Below, in pieces: positions 29,285 to 37,626 of a stretch of 39,150 bases of DNA. This DNA comes from a virus: the IMG/VR virus record IMGVR_UViG_3300012929_000016, positions 1 to 39,150 of that record, one strand, 5' to 3'. Made by a program: the position numbers and the translations under genes. The notes below the pieces were generated by a model, which worked only from the letters and a program-made list of their open reading frames with translations, did no database searches and had not been told where the DNA came from. Each line of letters opens with the position of its first letter. The first letter of the stretch is position 1.

Positions 29285-30738
29285 GTGGACCTTGGGAACA
29301 ATACGCTGCGCCTATATCTCCCTGGGAGCAATACGCTCAACCGGCCGCGCCGCCCAGTCCTTCTCTGGTAGATCAGGCTGTTCGCGGAGCAGGGCTTTCG
29401 GCCAATGCGCTTGCCCATGGCGTAACTGGCGCGATCAATCTGATTCCTGATGCAATGACCTCGGCCTATAACTTCGCCCGCAATCCGCATATGCCGAGTT
29501 GGAAGGAAATCAACCCTTTCTCTGCTGAGGCATGGCCGTCCAATACACCGTCGGCCTATGTTGATCGCGCGCTCAATAGTGTCTTGCCGACACCGCAAAC
29601 GATGCCCGAGAAGATCGCAAGTTTTGGTTTGGGAATGGAAGGTGGTGCGCTGGTGCCAAATCTTCCCATTCCGGGTGCCAAAGCCCCGGAGAGTTTTGTC
29701 TCTCCGCAGAGCTTGCAGGCTCAACGATTAGCTGCGGGACTCAAGCAAGCTCAGGATAAGGGCTATGTTGTGCCACCCTCAACGACCAATCCCAGTCTCA
29801 TCAACAAGACGCTGGAGACGATCGGCGGTAAGGAAGCAACGCAGAACCAAGCTCGCATCGTCAATCAGACCGCACGCAATGCTGGAGCTGCCACTGACAT
29901 TGGATTGAAGCCTGAAGTTTTCACGCCCGATGCAGTGGCGGCGGTGAAAGCCGAAGCGGGCAAGGGATTTGAGAACGCGCGGTCTATTCCGCAGATCAAG
30001 ACCGATCCGCAATACGTGCAAGCACTGGATTCCGTGCTGAAGGAAAGTCACGGTTCGAATGCGTCATTCCCGGGCTCTGCCAATCCGGATATCGAAAAAC
30101 TCGTTGCTATTTATCGACAACCGACCTTTACCGGCGATGCGGCCGTGTCAGCGGTGAAGATGCTACGCGCCAAGGCCAGTGATGCCTATCGAACCGGCAG
30201 CAGTGAAACCGGGATGGCCTACAAGGGTCTATCGAATGCGATTGAAGCGCAGCTTGAGCGAGGAGCACAGCAAGCCGGCGGACCCTATGCGGACCTGGTG
30301 GGGTCGATGCGGCAGGCTCGCAAAACCTATGCGCAAGCCTCCACGATCGAAGATGTCATGGATCCGGCCGGCAATGTGAATGGCCAGAAGTTGGCTGCCG
30401 CCTTACGTCGAGGTGAACCGCTGTCGGGAAATCTACTACAGGCTGCGGAGCATGCGGCGAACTACCCCAAAGCAAACTTACCGGCTAATAGCAGTAATGT
30501 CAGTCATTTGAACTTATACGCAGCGGCCTTGTTGGCAAAAGAAGGGCACGAATATGGAGGAATGCTAGGAGGTGCGGCGGGAGCTGCATTGCCCTTCATT
30601 AGGGGTGGATCCCGGGCTTATCTTCTGAGTGGTCCTGGTCAATCTGGCGCCCGTCCTGCCATGGCATTACAGTTGATTCAAGCCCTGCAGCAGCGATTTC
30701 CAAATTCAATTGCGGGGGCCGTTAATGCACCGAACTAG
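29281..30738 (+). CDS. Ejection protein with PWEQYA repeats, 485 residues
   Basis: The GTG at 29281 overlaps the previous TGA as GTGA. The protein opens with two PWEQYA motifs (residues 4-9 and 14-19), a signature of podovirus ejection and internal virion proteins. A hydrophobic Ala/Gly region (about residues 35-60) and long helical parts (LETIGGKEATQNQARIVNQT, ASDAYRTGSSETGMAYKGLS) follow. A Gly-rich hydrophobic stretch near 430-450 may insert in membrane. The stop is TAG (30736-30738), and the frame then stays open for 65 codons. Confidence 0.7.
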   Translation: MSGPWEQYAAPISPWEQYAQPAAPPSPSLVDQAVRGAGLSANALAHGVTGAINLIPDAMTSAYNFARNPHMPSWKEINPFSAEAWPSNTPSAYVDRALNSVLPTPQTMPEKIASFGLGMEGGALVPNLPIPGAKAPESFVSPQSLQAQRLAAGLKQAQDKGYVVPPSTTNPSLINKTLETIGGKEATQNQARIVNQTARNAGAATDIGLKPEVFTPDAVAAVKAEAGKGFENARSIPQIKTDPQYVQALDSVLKESHGSNASFPGSANPDIEKLVAIYRQPTFTGDAAVSAVKMLRAKASDAYRTGSSETGMAYKGLSNAIEAQLERGAQQAGGPYADLVGSMRQARKTYAQASTIEDVMDPAGNVNGQKLAAALRRGEPLSGNLLQAAEHAANYPKANLPANSSNVSHLNLYAAALLAKEGHEYGGMLGGAAGAALPFIRGGSRAYLLSGPGQSGARPAMALQLIQALQQRFPNSIAGAVNAPN

Positions 30739-30936
30739 CGCTCGGAGGAAATCTTCACAGAAGAAGCAGACGATGCAGAACAGAATGAAATTAAACATGA
30801 CGAGGAATCTCCATTCAGTGGCGGGGAGCTATTGATGTTCCCTGATATAGGCTCTTACGCTACTCCTGTTCGAGTACTGTATGGCAAGGGGTTCGATGTG
30901 ATCGATATCACAGGAGTGGTCAATGGCCGCCTTTAA
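30739..30936 (+). other. Open frame after TAG, possible readthrough extension or small gene(s)
   Basis: After the TAG at 30736 the same frame runs 65 codons to a TAA (30934-30936). Its composition is protein-like: SEEIFTEEADDAEQNEIK is strongly acidic, then GELLMFPDIGSYATPVRVLY and a closing ITGVVNGRL. Within it ATG 30835, with GGGGAG seven bases upstream, could start a 33-residue gene on its own. In another frame, 30725-30835 encodes 36 basic residues and its TGA overlaps ATG 30835. I cannot decide which is used. Confidence 0.45.
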
Positions 30937-31666
30937 TGGTTCGGGAACCTTCGTCCGCTCCTTCAATTGGGTGGTGGATAAGACCAATGCAGTTAACATA
31001 ACTGCATCTCGGATGGATACCGAGATGGATGGTGTTGCTGCGGGACTCACACTGTGCACGACCCGCGATGGACAGGGGAAGATGGCCGCTGATTGGTTGC
31101 CCTCGGTGGATGCCAGTTTCAGTCTCGGCAGTGCTTCGTTTCGCTGGTTGAATGCAGTGATCAGCGGCAATTTGACCATGGGCGGTCGGATCATCAATGC
31201 GACTGCGCCAGCGTTTAATGCCCGACGCACCGGGGGACTGCTCATCCTCGCAGCATCGGTCTATACCACTATTAAGTTTGATACCGAAAATACAGATCTG
31301 AGCAACAACTACGATAACACGACAGGGATCTTCACGGCTCCTGTGGCCGGGGTGTATCAGTTCAACAGCGTAGTAATTGTACAGAATGCCGCTACGGGAA
31401 CCGCCAACTTTCTGGGTGCTTTCTTCACTAAGAACAATGTGACCTCGGCGGGCGTCAATCAATACGACTTCGGCAATGGCAGCATTCCTCTGGCATTAGC
31501 TTCCGGCAGCAATCAGATCACGGTCAACGGTAGTGTTATCTTGCAATTGGCTGCGACCGATACCATCCGTGTCAATGTCATCATGGGGTCGATCGGTGGA
31601 ACGGGTAATTTCAATGCGCTGAATACCTCGCATTTTAGCGGCGCTCTTTTGTTTGCGACCGGCTGA
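30923..31666 (+). CDS. Tail fibre with C1q-like C-terminal domain
   Basis: 247 residues, with CAGGAG upstream. Residues 1-90 form a short anchor region typical of podovirus fibres (SFNWVVDKTNAVNITASRMD, SLGSASFRWLNAVISGNL). From about 103 the sequence resembles a C1q/TNF-like jelly-roll: FNARRTGGLLILAASVYTTI, the segment YDNTTGIFTAPVAGVYQFN, and the final TSHFSGALLFATG. Such domains trimerise at fibre tips and bind receptors. The gene comes just before the tailspike. The family call is by pattern. Confidence 0.75.
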   Translation: MAAFNGSGTFVRSFNWVVDKTNAVNITASRMDTEMDGVAAGLTLCTTRDGQGKMAADWLPSVDASFSLGSASFRWLNAVISGNLTMGGRIINATAPAFNARRTGGLLILAASVYTTIKFDTENTDLSNNYDNTTGIFTAPVAGVYQFNSVVIVQNAATGTANFLGAFFTKNNVTSAGVNQYDFGNGSIPLALASGSNQITVNGSVILQLAATDTIRVNVIMGSIGGTGNFNALNTSHFSGALLFATG

Positions 31667-33759
31667 TGGCAGTCGTACGCGACGTCCTCGAGAGTATCCA
31701 CCAACGGCGGGGCAGCGCCAATTCCGGTTCCGATCTCTTTGCCGTCATTGATCCGACCGCGCTCACCACCGATGAAACTGCAGCGGTCGTTACCAACTAT
31801 AGCTATCAGCCTGGTGATCCGCGCCGGTACGGCGCGATCGGTAATGGCTCAGCCGATGATTCGGTGGGCTTCCAACGTGCAGTCAACACCGGACTCGTGC
31901 GACTATTGAGAGGCACGAGTTACAAGATCCTGACACCCGCCACTCGCACGGGTCCGATCATCATTCTCGGGGAAGGCCCGACGAGCAAACTGCTCTGCGA
32001 TGCTACGGTGCTGACCGTCATGAGCGGCACCGGCTCTTTTGTTGATAACTTCTGGATGGAAAACCTCACCGCACCCTATATCGTTACCCGCAACCCGAAT
32101 AACTGGGCAGCAGCCCTCACTCCCGCTCAGTCAAACGGACTTGGATATCAGCCCACGACGAATGACCCTGAATATGCCACATGGGTGGCCGGTCAACCGT
32201 TGGTCGGGACGCAGAACATCGGACCGACGATCACTTTTACCGCTGCGGCGTCCGATATCAGTGTCTCGCGCATCTATGGTCGGTTTGTCCGCATCAATAT
32301 TTTCGATGCCATCAATTCGACCATACGGGACTGTGACTATCAAGGTGGCAAGGGCAACTATTCTGCGGTGCTCTTTGATAACTGCACAAATAACATTCAG
32401 CAGGGACAAAACAATCAGGCGATCAACAATCGCATCGGCTATGCGAGCCAGTGTGGAATTACCTTCTTTAATAACGTCGATTTCATCATGCGCGCCAATA
32501 CCTGCTACAACTGCGGGCAGAGTGGTGTGCAGACGGCGCAATCAGGCGGGATTGCTTTTACGGCTTCTGTCGGAGGCGCAACTTCCGGAACATTGAATGC
32601 GCCGTGGGGAGGGCCAACGGGGACTTGGCAGTTCGGCTTTTCGGACGGATCAGCACGCAGTGGGCCACTCACCAACGGCAGTACGGCCATTTCCTGGACA
32701 GGAGCCTTGGCCGCGGGCTCCATTCTCAATGCTGCCGTGTGGGGAGCACTGGGTTCACCGGCCTCGAACGCAGATCCACGCTGCGGTCGCGGCTCGATCT
32801 CGGACAATCGCACCTACAACAATTACTATGACGGCGTCGATTGCATCTCCACATTCGGTATCACCAATGATGCCACCCAGAGTCAGCACCAGATTCAGGG
32901 AAACTACACCTTTCGCAATAGGCTGAATGGCATCAACACGGACGGACAATATAACTCCATTGTCGGCAACCATATTTTTTTCAACGGCCAGTATGGTATC
33001 TGGGGAACGATTTCACTGAGTGAAGTCGTCGGAAACTTCCTCATTGACAACAACCAACTGCGCAATGGAGGAGGAGGCATCGCCGAAATCCTAGCGGTCG
33101 GGGCCATCGCCCATAGCAAGATAGCCGACAATTATATCTGGGGAGGCGCCAGCCAGAATTGCCCGGGGATACTCGTCACTGCGTCAGCCGTCAACTATAT
33201 CAGCGACAATATTGGTGTGGGCACGACGACGAACAGTTTTGGAGCAGCAGGAGGTATAGCCTCAGTCATCGAAGCAAATCTTGATACAACGACTGGGGAT
33301 TCAACCAGTCAATGTTTCATTTTTTATATTCAAAACAATGCCGGAACGATTCAGCATTCGATCATTGCGGATACAGCCAATTCCACTCTTAATCTCGCCT
33401 GCAGCCGTATCAAGAATGCATCAGCCAGTTTCACGACAACGCCGACGGGTGCGGATAATGCAACCGCAATGGCTGCAGGAGCCAAGATCTCCAGCGCCAA
33501 TACGAATCAGGTCATTTTCGATACAGCCGCGCAATATAATCTGAATGGCTTTCTGCAAGCTGTTGTGGCAAGGAACTCATCCGGTACAGCAGTCAATGTA
33601 GTGGCGTTCGTGGCGTCTGTGAATGTCAACGGGATCACCCTGACGCGCCTGTTTTTCCAGTTTGCCAATGCGACGACCGATGCGGCCTTTGCGTTGACTG
33701 CGGCCAATATTGCCGCCGGGAAGTACATACAAGTGAGTTTCCTGGGTAAACTCTCATGA
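31666..33759 (+). CDS. Tailspike with parallel beta-helix
   Basis: 697 residues. Residues about 45-75 (YQPGDPRRYGAIGNGSADDS then VGFQRAVNTG) are the classic entry of a pectate-lyase-3-like beta-helix (R-Y-G-A-x-G-D/N-G-x-x-D-D). The middle shows repeating N-x-I/V rungs (NNRIGYASQCGITFFNNVDF, NGINTDGQYNSIVGNHIFFNG). An internal Gly/Ser/Trp-rich insertion at about 300-365 interrupts it. The C-terminus is a beta trimerisation-like domain. It should bind and probably cleave surface polysaccharide. The ATG overlaps the fibre stop (TGATG). Confidence 0.85.
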   Translation: MAVVRDVLESIHQRRGSANSGSDLFAVIDPTALTTDETAAVVTNYSYQPGDPRRYGAIGNGSADDSVGFQRAVNTGLVRLLRGTSYKILTPATRTGPIIILGEGPTSKLLCDATVLTVMSGTGSFVDNFWMENLTAPYIVTRNPNNWAAALTPAQSNGLGYQPTTNDPEYATWVAGQPLVGTQNIGPTITFTAAASDISVSRIYGRFVRINIFDAINSTIRDCDYQGGKGNYSAVLFDNCTNNIQQGQNNQAINNRIGYASQCGITFFNNVDFIMRANTCYNCGQSGVQTAQSGGIAFTASVGGATSGTLNAPWGGPTGTWQFGFSDGSARSGPLTNGSTAISWTGALAAGSILNAAVWGALGSPASNADPRCGRGSISDNRTYNNYYDGVDCISTFGITNDATQSQHQIQGNYTFRNRLNGINTDGQYNSIVGNHIFFNGQYGIWGTISLSEVVGNFLIDNNQLRNGGGGIAEILAVGAIAHSKIADNYIWGGASQNCPGILVTASAVNYISDNIGVGTTTNSFGAAGGIASVIEANLDTTTGDSTSQCFIFYIQNNAGTIQHSIIADTANSTLNLACSRIKNASASFTTTPTGADNATAMAAGAKISSANTNQVIFDTAAQYNLNGFLQAVVARNSSGTAVNVVAFVASVNVNGITLTRLFFQFANATTDAAFALTAANIAAGKYIQVSFLGKLS

Positions 33760-34124
33760 TGGGAATATCCTCATGTTTCATTGGGAGCCTGGAAGACAGG
33801 ACGCAGGCACTCCTGGAACAGTTCATGGAGAGCCGCCGGCTGGATCCGGATTACAACTCGCGGCAGGACGAGGACCAGGAGAGTCTGCGCAACTTGATCA
33901 AGCAGACCTTGCGCGCTTCGGTCGAGATCCAGGGCGGCTATCACGAGGGAGGCGACGGCAACAAATGGTTAGTACCGGTTCTGACAGCACTGACGATCGC
34001 TTTCATTCTGGGAGGGATCGCGTTGACGGTGACGGTCTCCGCGCTCAAGCAGGAAGTGACGGATCTGAAGGTACAAGTAGATCACATGGAGAAGATCGTA
34101 GAACCGAGGTATCGGGGCGGATGA
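33756..34124 (+). CDS. Single-span membrane protein, 122 residues
   Basis: Residues 71-95 (WLVPVLTALTIAFILGGIAL and on) form one membrane span, followed by a coiled-coil segment (LKQEVTDLKVQVDHMEKIVE). The N-terminal 65 residues are acidic and cytoplasmic-like. It follows the tailspike by ATGA overlap and begins a group of small membrane proteins before the endolysin. A lysis role (spanin- or holin-like) or a role in the virion is possible, with no motif to decide. Confidence 0.65.
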   Translation: MMGISSCFIGSLEDRTQALLEQFMESRRLDPDYNSRQDEDQESLRNLIKQTLRASVEIQGGYHEGGDGNKWLVPVLTALTIAFILGGIALTVTVSALKQEVTDLKVQVDHMEKIVEPRYRGG

Positions 34125-34453
34125 GCCAAGTTCACCCCGAGCATTCGCCGCACCATCCGATTGATGCGGCTGCTGGTGCGAATGTCAATTCCAACCATTT
34201 CACGGAACACTCCAAGCTGCTGCCATGGATCATTTTCACTGCTGTGATTAGCGGGTTCGCGCTTGCGACTGCAATCTTTGTGTTGATTGAGTTTGCGCAG
34301 ATGCAGAATAACATGGCTCGCATGGCCGTGCATCTGATGAGTAACGATGCCTTGTTGTTACGTGAGAGAATCATTCAACCCGGCGATCAGTGGGCCGGGC
34401 CTGAAGGCAATTTGGAATACGGTCGAAAAGATCAACCTAAACCGAGGAAGTAG
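34121..34453 (+). CDS. Single-span membrane protein, 110 residues
   Basis: A His-rich N-terminus (HPEHSPHHPIDAAAG) leads to one membrane span at about 34-58 (LPWIIFTAVISGFALATAIF). The C-terminal part is basic (LRERIIQPGDQWAGPEG, KDQPKPRK). The ATG overlaps the previous stop as ATGA. Like its neighbour it lies in the pre-lysis cluster. It could be a spanin-type or accessory membrane component; no lipobox is seen. Confidence 0.65.
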   Translation: MSQVHPEHSPHHPIDAAAGANVNSNHFTEHSKLLPWIIFTAVISGFALATAIFVLIEFAQMQNNMARMAVHLMSNDALLLRERIIQPGDQWAGPEGNLEYGRKDQPKPRK

Positions 34454-34455
34454 AA

Positions 34456-34707
34456 ATGGGCGGGCTTCTATGTTGGGCGCGGCGTTCCGCGATTCTTCAG
34501 TTTGATATCGTTCCCATTCATCCAGAGGAGGCCAAAAAGTTCGATGCACAGATGCGGGTGCTATATGCAGCGCCCGGCATCACGGAGTCATTGCTGAGCG
34601 ATGAATCTGAAAAGATGGCTCAGATCTGCGAGACATTATCCAAGGCGACGTGGACGCAGATCGACCGGCAGTTTCTGCTGGATACAGTCGAGAGGTTGTA
34701 CGAGTAA
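34456..34707 (+). CDS. Hypothetical protein, 83 residues
   Basis: GAGGAAG precedes the ATG. The protein begins MGGLLCWARRSAILQFDIVP and is mostly helical, acidic at the end (EKMAQICETLSKATWTQIDR). No membrane span or catalytic motif is evident. The upstream TAG is an ordinary stop here, because the frame beyond it soon becomes an overlap of this gene. Confidence 0.6.
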   Translation: MGGLLCWARRSAILQFDIVPIHPEEAKKFDAQMRVLYAAPGITESLLSDESEKMAQICETLSKATWTQIDRQFLLDTVERLYE

Positions 34708-34718
34708 TATCTGCCAGC

Positions 34719-35060
34719 ATGAATGATGTGAGCAGTTTGGACGGGTGGAAGATCGCAGAATTGGCCATGGGCGCATTGTTGGCCGGGTTCCTCTGGATCT
34801 TCCGACGTCTGCAGTCCAAGGTCGATGCGTCGGTAAGCAAGGATGACTTCAAGGAAGCACTGGAATTATTACGCAAGGATTACGGCTCGATGAACATGCG
34901 CAATCAGACGCATCTGCAGCGCATCGAGGATAAACTCGATGGTGTCCAGCATACCGGGGTTATTGTCACGCGCATCGATCGGCATGATAGCGATATCGAG
35001 GACCTGCGCACCTGGAAGCACCAGGTGGACCCATTCATCAAACGACGGGTTGATCCGTGA
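34719..35060 (+). CDS. N-anchored membrane protein with coiled coil, 113 residues
   Basis: Residues 13-28 (AELAMGALLAGFLWIF) form an N-terminal membrane span; the rest is a charged helical region (KDDFKEALELLRKDYGSMNM, then HLQRIEDKLDGVQ). This plan, a short anchor with a periplasmic or cytoplasmic coiled coil placed directly before the endolysin, resembles inner-membrane spanins or holin-like proteins. The ATG has a weak ribosome site. Its stop overlaps the endolysin GTG. Confidence 0.65.
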   Translation: MNDVSSLDGWKIAELAMGALLAGFLWIFRRLQSKVDASVSKDDFKEALELLRKDYGSMNMRNQTHLQRIEDKLDGVQHTGVIVTRIDRHDSDIEDLRTWKHQVDPFIKRRVDP

Positions 35061-35407
35061 ACGAAACCCTCGGAGCACGCCAGCGCCGCTTTCTACCGCT
35101 CGTCGCCAAGCTGATCGACTGGGCCTATGCCCAAGGCTACCAACTCACGGCTGGCGAGCTCTACCGTCCGTCCGAGCAGGCAGCATTGAATGCCGCCAAG
35201 GGCTCAGGAATCGCGCACAGCCTGCACACGCAGCGCCTGGCGGTCGATCTGCAACTGTTCAAGGATGGCACCTACCTGACGGATCCCGCGGCGTATAGAC
35301 CGCTAGGGGAGTTCTGGAAGACGCTGGATCCAGATGCAGCCTACGGTGGTGACTTCAAAAGCATCGATGCGGACCACTTCTCACTTTCCTGGAATGGTGT
35401 CAAATGA
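35057..35407 (+). CDS. M15-family peptidase endolysin
   Basis: 116 residues from a GTG overlapping the previous stop (GTGA). GELYRPSEQAAL (33-44), SLHTQRLAVDLQLF (55-68) and DADHFSLSW (104-112) give the zinc ligands His57, Asp64 and His107 of the VanY/M15 group. The enzyme should cut peptide cross-links in peptidoglycan, like the L-alanyl-D-glutamate endopeptidases of T5 and related phages. It has no signal peptide, so it needs the holin. It is followed by that gene with an ATGA overlap. Confidence 0.93.
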   Translation: MNETLGARQRRFLPLVAKLIDWAYAQGYQLTAGELYRPSEQAALNAAKGSGIAHSLHTQRLAVDLQLFKDGTYLTDPAAYRPLGEFWKTLDPDAAYGGDFKSIDADHFSLSWNGVK

Positions 35408-35928
35408 GCAGTTTCGGCGCAAAAGCTCTACAGGTCCTCAGGACCGTTGCACCGACCATTGCGCTCGCCGCGGGCGGTCCCTTCGGCCCTTTGGCTGCCG
35501 CTGCCGTCCACGCGGCATTGGGCACAGGAGGCGATGACAAGGCCGCTGAGACGGCTTTGCTCACGGCCACCCCTGATCAGCTACTGGCATTGAAGAAGGC
35601 TGACAGCGACCTGCAGGTGCGCCTGAAGGAGCTGGGGATCGCTGAGGAGAAACTCACTTTCGACGATATGGCCAATGCCCGGGCCATGCAGGTCTCGACG
35701 CACGACTCGACCCCGAAATATCTAGCGTACTTCGTCACCTTCGGGTTCTTCGCCACCTTGGGCTATCTGATCATGTACGGTAAGCCGCAGGCCGGTGGCG
35801 ATGTCATGCTGGTGATGGTGGGCGCACTGGGCACGGCATGGGCCTCCATAGTCAGCTTCTACTACGGCAGTTCCGCCGGCAGCGCGGCCAATCGGGATGC
35901 GCTCAACCGGATCGCGGTCACGAAGTGA
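35404..35928 (+). CDS. Holin, multi-span (3TM family-like)
   Basis: 174 residues. Two clear spans are at about 105-126 (KYLAYFVTFGFFATLGYLIM) and 132-155 (GDVMLVMVGALGTAWASIVS). A weaker Ala/Gly-rich hydrophobic segment is at about 14-38. The charged region between (residues 65-95) is helical. This matches the phage holin family of three spans, which opens the inner membrane for the endolysin. It is the last gene of the rightward late operon, with the leftward operon ending 28 bases further on. Confidence 0.75.
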   Translation: MSSFGAKALQVLRTVAPTIALAAGGPFGPLAAAAVHAALGTGGDDKAAETALLTATPDQLLALKKADSDLQVRLKELGIAEEKLTFDDMANARAMQVSTHDSTPKYLAYFVTFGFFATLGYLIMYGKPQAGGDVMLVMVGALGTAWASIVSFYYGSSAGSAANRDALNRIAVTK

Positions 35929-35955
35929 AATACCTGCGCCTGATCTGGCTGATGC

Positions 35956-36153
35956 TCACTCGGCGGGTGCCTTTCCCGTAGGCATCCGCACGAATCCCAC
36001 CACGCTCCCACAGCGTGTGCAGCGGATCTTGTTTCCATCGATCTTCTTATTCGACTAATGCTCGCAGCCGTCGCTGCCTTTGAGATATAGATGCAGTCTC
36101 CGGCGCTGTTCGGAGGCCCGATAGTCAGTGATGATTTTTGGTGGCTTCCCCAT
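35956..36153 (-). pseudogene. Zinc-ribbon protein interrupted by an in-frame TAG
   Basis: The ATG at 36151-36153 opens MGKPPKIITDYRASEQRRRL and reaches GSDGCEH, then TAG (36055-36057), then SNKKIDGNKIRCTRCGSVVGF and on to TGA (35956-35958). Read through, the halves make one 65-residue protein with a C-x-H and C-x2-C zinc ribbon; apart, neither half is complete. The preceding gene ends in TAG at 36157-36159, in the same frame and one codon before this ATG. It may be a pseudogene, a suppressed gene, or an assembly error. It is the last gene of the leftward operon. Confidence 0.6.
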
Positions 36154-36156
36154 CCG

Positions 36157-36375
36157 CTATGAGTGTTCACTTCTAGTGTCGATGATCTTCAGCGTTAGGC
36201 CACAGAAGGTCCTGCGTTCCGGGTCCATCGATGGCTGAAAAAACGGAGCACGATTCCAGAGAGTCATTTTTTCGTCGGCTGTGATATGAAAAACGCCGGC
36301 TGGATCTTTACCCTCCCGCAACAGCTGGCGCCGAAGCGTTATTGCAGCCGCATAGATCTCTTCGAACGTTCTCAT
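36157..36375 (-). CDS. Hypothetical protein, 72 residues
   Basis: The start chosen is the ATG at 36373-36375, which overlaps the upstream stop as ATGA. The sequence MRTFEEIYAAAITLRRQLLREGKDPAGVFHITADEKMTLWN is a helical start followed by a beta-like region and a C-terminus GLTLKIIDTRSEHS. Phage relatives with an I-x-A-D-E-K core exist, but the role is not known. It ends in TAG, in frame with the interrupted zinc-ribbon gene. Confidence 0.65.
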   Translation of the reverse strand: MRTFEEIYAAAITLRRQLLREGKDPAGVFHITADEKMTLWNRAPFFQPSMDPERRTFCGLTLKIIDTRSEHS

Positions 36376-36617
36376 GATTGCTCGGATCGACGCTTTGCTG
36401 ACGCTTGGTTCCCGACCCACTTGGCGTAGGCCGGATCTTCCATCGCGCAGTCCGGACAGACTGGAGTGCAATAGGGGTTGGGGCTGAGCGCGACACCGTC
36501 CGTCAGCTTGCACTGCTGCCCGCAGCCGCAGATGAAGTTCTCACCGCAGACATTCTCGTCAGCCCAGCGCTCGGCCGAGGACTCGCCTTGTTCGATTGGA
36601 TCGGGAACGTTGTGCAT
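36372..36617 (-). CDS. Cys-rich hypothetical protein, 81 residues
   Basis: The ATG at 36615-36617 (MHNVPDPIEQGESS) is preferred because it lies two bases after the upstream stop; an in-frame ATG at 36639-36641 would add eight residues. The cysteines (VCGENFICGCGQQCKL, YCTPVCPDCAM) form two knuckles and could bind two zinc ions. The C-terminus is basic. Like several products of this operon it is a small zinc-binding protein of unknown function. Confidence 0.65.
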   Translation of the reverse strand: MHNVPDPIEQGESSAERWADENVCGENFICGCGQQCKLTDGVALSPNPYCTPVCPDCAMEDPAYAKWVGNQASAKRRSEQS

Positions 36618-36619
36618 GC

Positions 36620-37414
36620 TCAGGTTCTCACCGGTTTGCATTTACCCAGCACGCACTGCACTTCTTCATAGGGACGCGGTGGCCCAGCACACTCGTCGCA
36701 GGTCCAGAGGTCCGGCGGAGCAGCTTCCGATTTCGACGCACGCCAATCAACGCTGGCTGGCTCCAGATCATCAAAGATCAAATCATGGCCGCCATCCTCT
36801 TGCACAACCAGACGAGGAAGCGATTTCTGTGGTGATGCTAGTGTGCCTCGCATGGCATCTGCCACCGCGTGGAGGCAGTGCAGGGCGCCAATGCGCATGT
36901 CGCCTGAAGTCTGGCACACCACTTCCTGTACGACATCGCGGGCCTTCTCCCAATCGGTCGGGACCGCAGCGTACGCTCCCGGTTCGTGGGCTGTCGGTTG
37001 CACCAACCTGACCCAGCCCAGCGCCTCAGCGGACTTCTCGTCCACTCCATCATAGCCTGCCATCAGCATGGCATCGTCCATGAGACGTTCGCAGGCTCCC
37101 GCCATAACTTCTCCCGGGTCTGGCACGCACGGCATCCAGAAGCTCAGGGCGCGTTGTAGCCGCTGGATCTCGACATCCTTTGCCGCATTCGCTGTTTTGA
37201 GCACGAACGCTTGGCCCTTCAGTCCGGCGATTTCCTCTTGCAGCCTCTCCATCTCATCCGCGATCGGCCCGAGCATCGACAGGTCCATCGAGCCGCATGT
37301 CGCCAGCAGGCGCAGAGTGGAGACGCTCGATAGGGCTGCAGGTGGCTTATAAGCGGGACAGCCAACCGTGTGCGGCTGCCAGTGCTCGGCCTTGCAGGTG
37401 CAGCACTTTGTCAT
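36620..37414 (-). CDS. Zinc-ended coiled-coil hypothetical protein, 264 residues
   Basis: The protein starts MTKCCTCKAEHWQPHTVGCP with a Cys/His cluster and ends LWTCDECAGPPRPYEEVQCV with a second one. Between them residues about 50-90 are a coiled coil (IADEMERLQEEIAGLKGQAF), then an alpha-rich region (ACERLMDDAMLMAGYD, CHLHAVADAM-like). I do not recognise the family. It is one of the larger proteins in the right part of the leftward operon, with ATGA overlap to its upstream neighbour. Confidence 0.65.
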   Translation of the reverse strand: MTKCCTCKAEHWQPHTVGCPAYKPPAALSSVSTLRLLATCGSMDLSMLGPIADEMERLQEEIAGLKGQAFVLKTANAAKDVEIQRLQRALSFWMPCVPDPGEVMAGACERLMDDAMLMAGYDGVDEKSAEALGWVRLVQPTAHEPGAYAAVPTDWEKARDVVQEVVCQTSGDMRIGALHCLHAVADAMRGTLASPQKSLPRLVVQEDGGHDLIFDDLEPASVDWRASKSEAAPPDLWTCDECAGPPRPYEEVQCVLGKCKPVRT

Positions 37415-37626
37415 TCCTGCGACTTCCCGAGAATCTTGGCCTCATATGTTTGTATGTCCATACTCCCACGCAGCGCCTCTTCGGCCGCTTTGAGCCGCAA
37501 CTGTTGCTCCAGCTGTTCATAATCCTCAACCTTTACCCACCGTTGCCAGTCAGTGAAGGCGCCGTCATCCCAAAGACGACCACTATGTACCGTCACCTCA
37601 TTGTCAAGGAGCGTTCGGTCGTTCAT
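37411..37626 (-). CDS. Hypothetical protein, 71 residues
   Basis: Begins MNDRTLLDNEVTVHSGRLWD. The first half is Trp/Asp-rich (DDGAFTDWQRWVKVEDYEQL) and the second is a helical, Glu/Gln/Lys-rich coiled-coil segment. No metal or catalytic motif is seen. ATGA overlaps join it to both neighbours. Confidence 0.6.
   Translation of the reverse strand: MNDRTLLDNEVTVHSGRLWDDGAFTDWQRWVKVEDYEQLEQQLRLKAAEEALRGSMDIQTYEAKILGKSQE

Noticed and set aside
30923-33759. Diversity-generating retroelement target in the fibre or spike genes
   Set aside because: There is no reverse transcriptase gene and I saw no template/variable repeat pair.
35929-35989. Terminator between convergent operons
   Set aside because: A 9-base stem with one wobble exists at 35963-35989 but it lies inside the split zinc-ribbon frame, has a 9-base loop and no T-run, so I did not call it.
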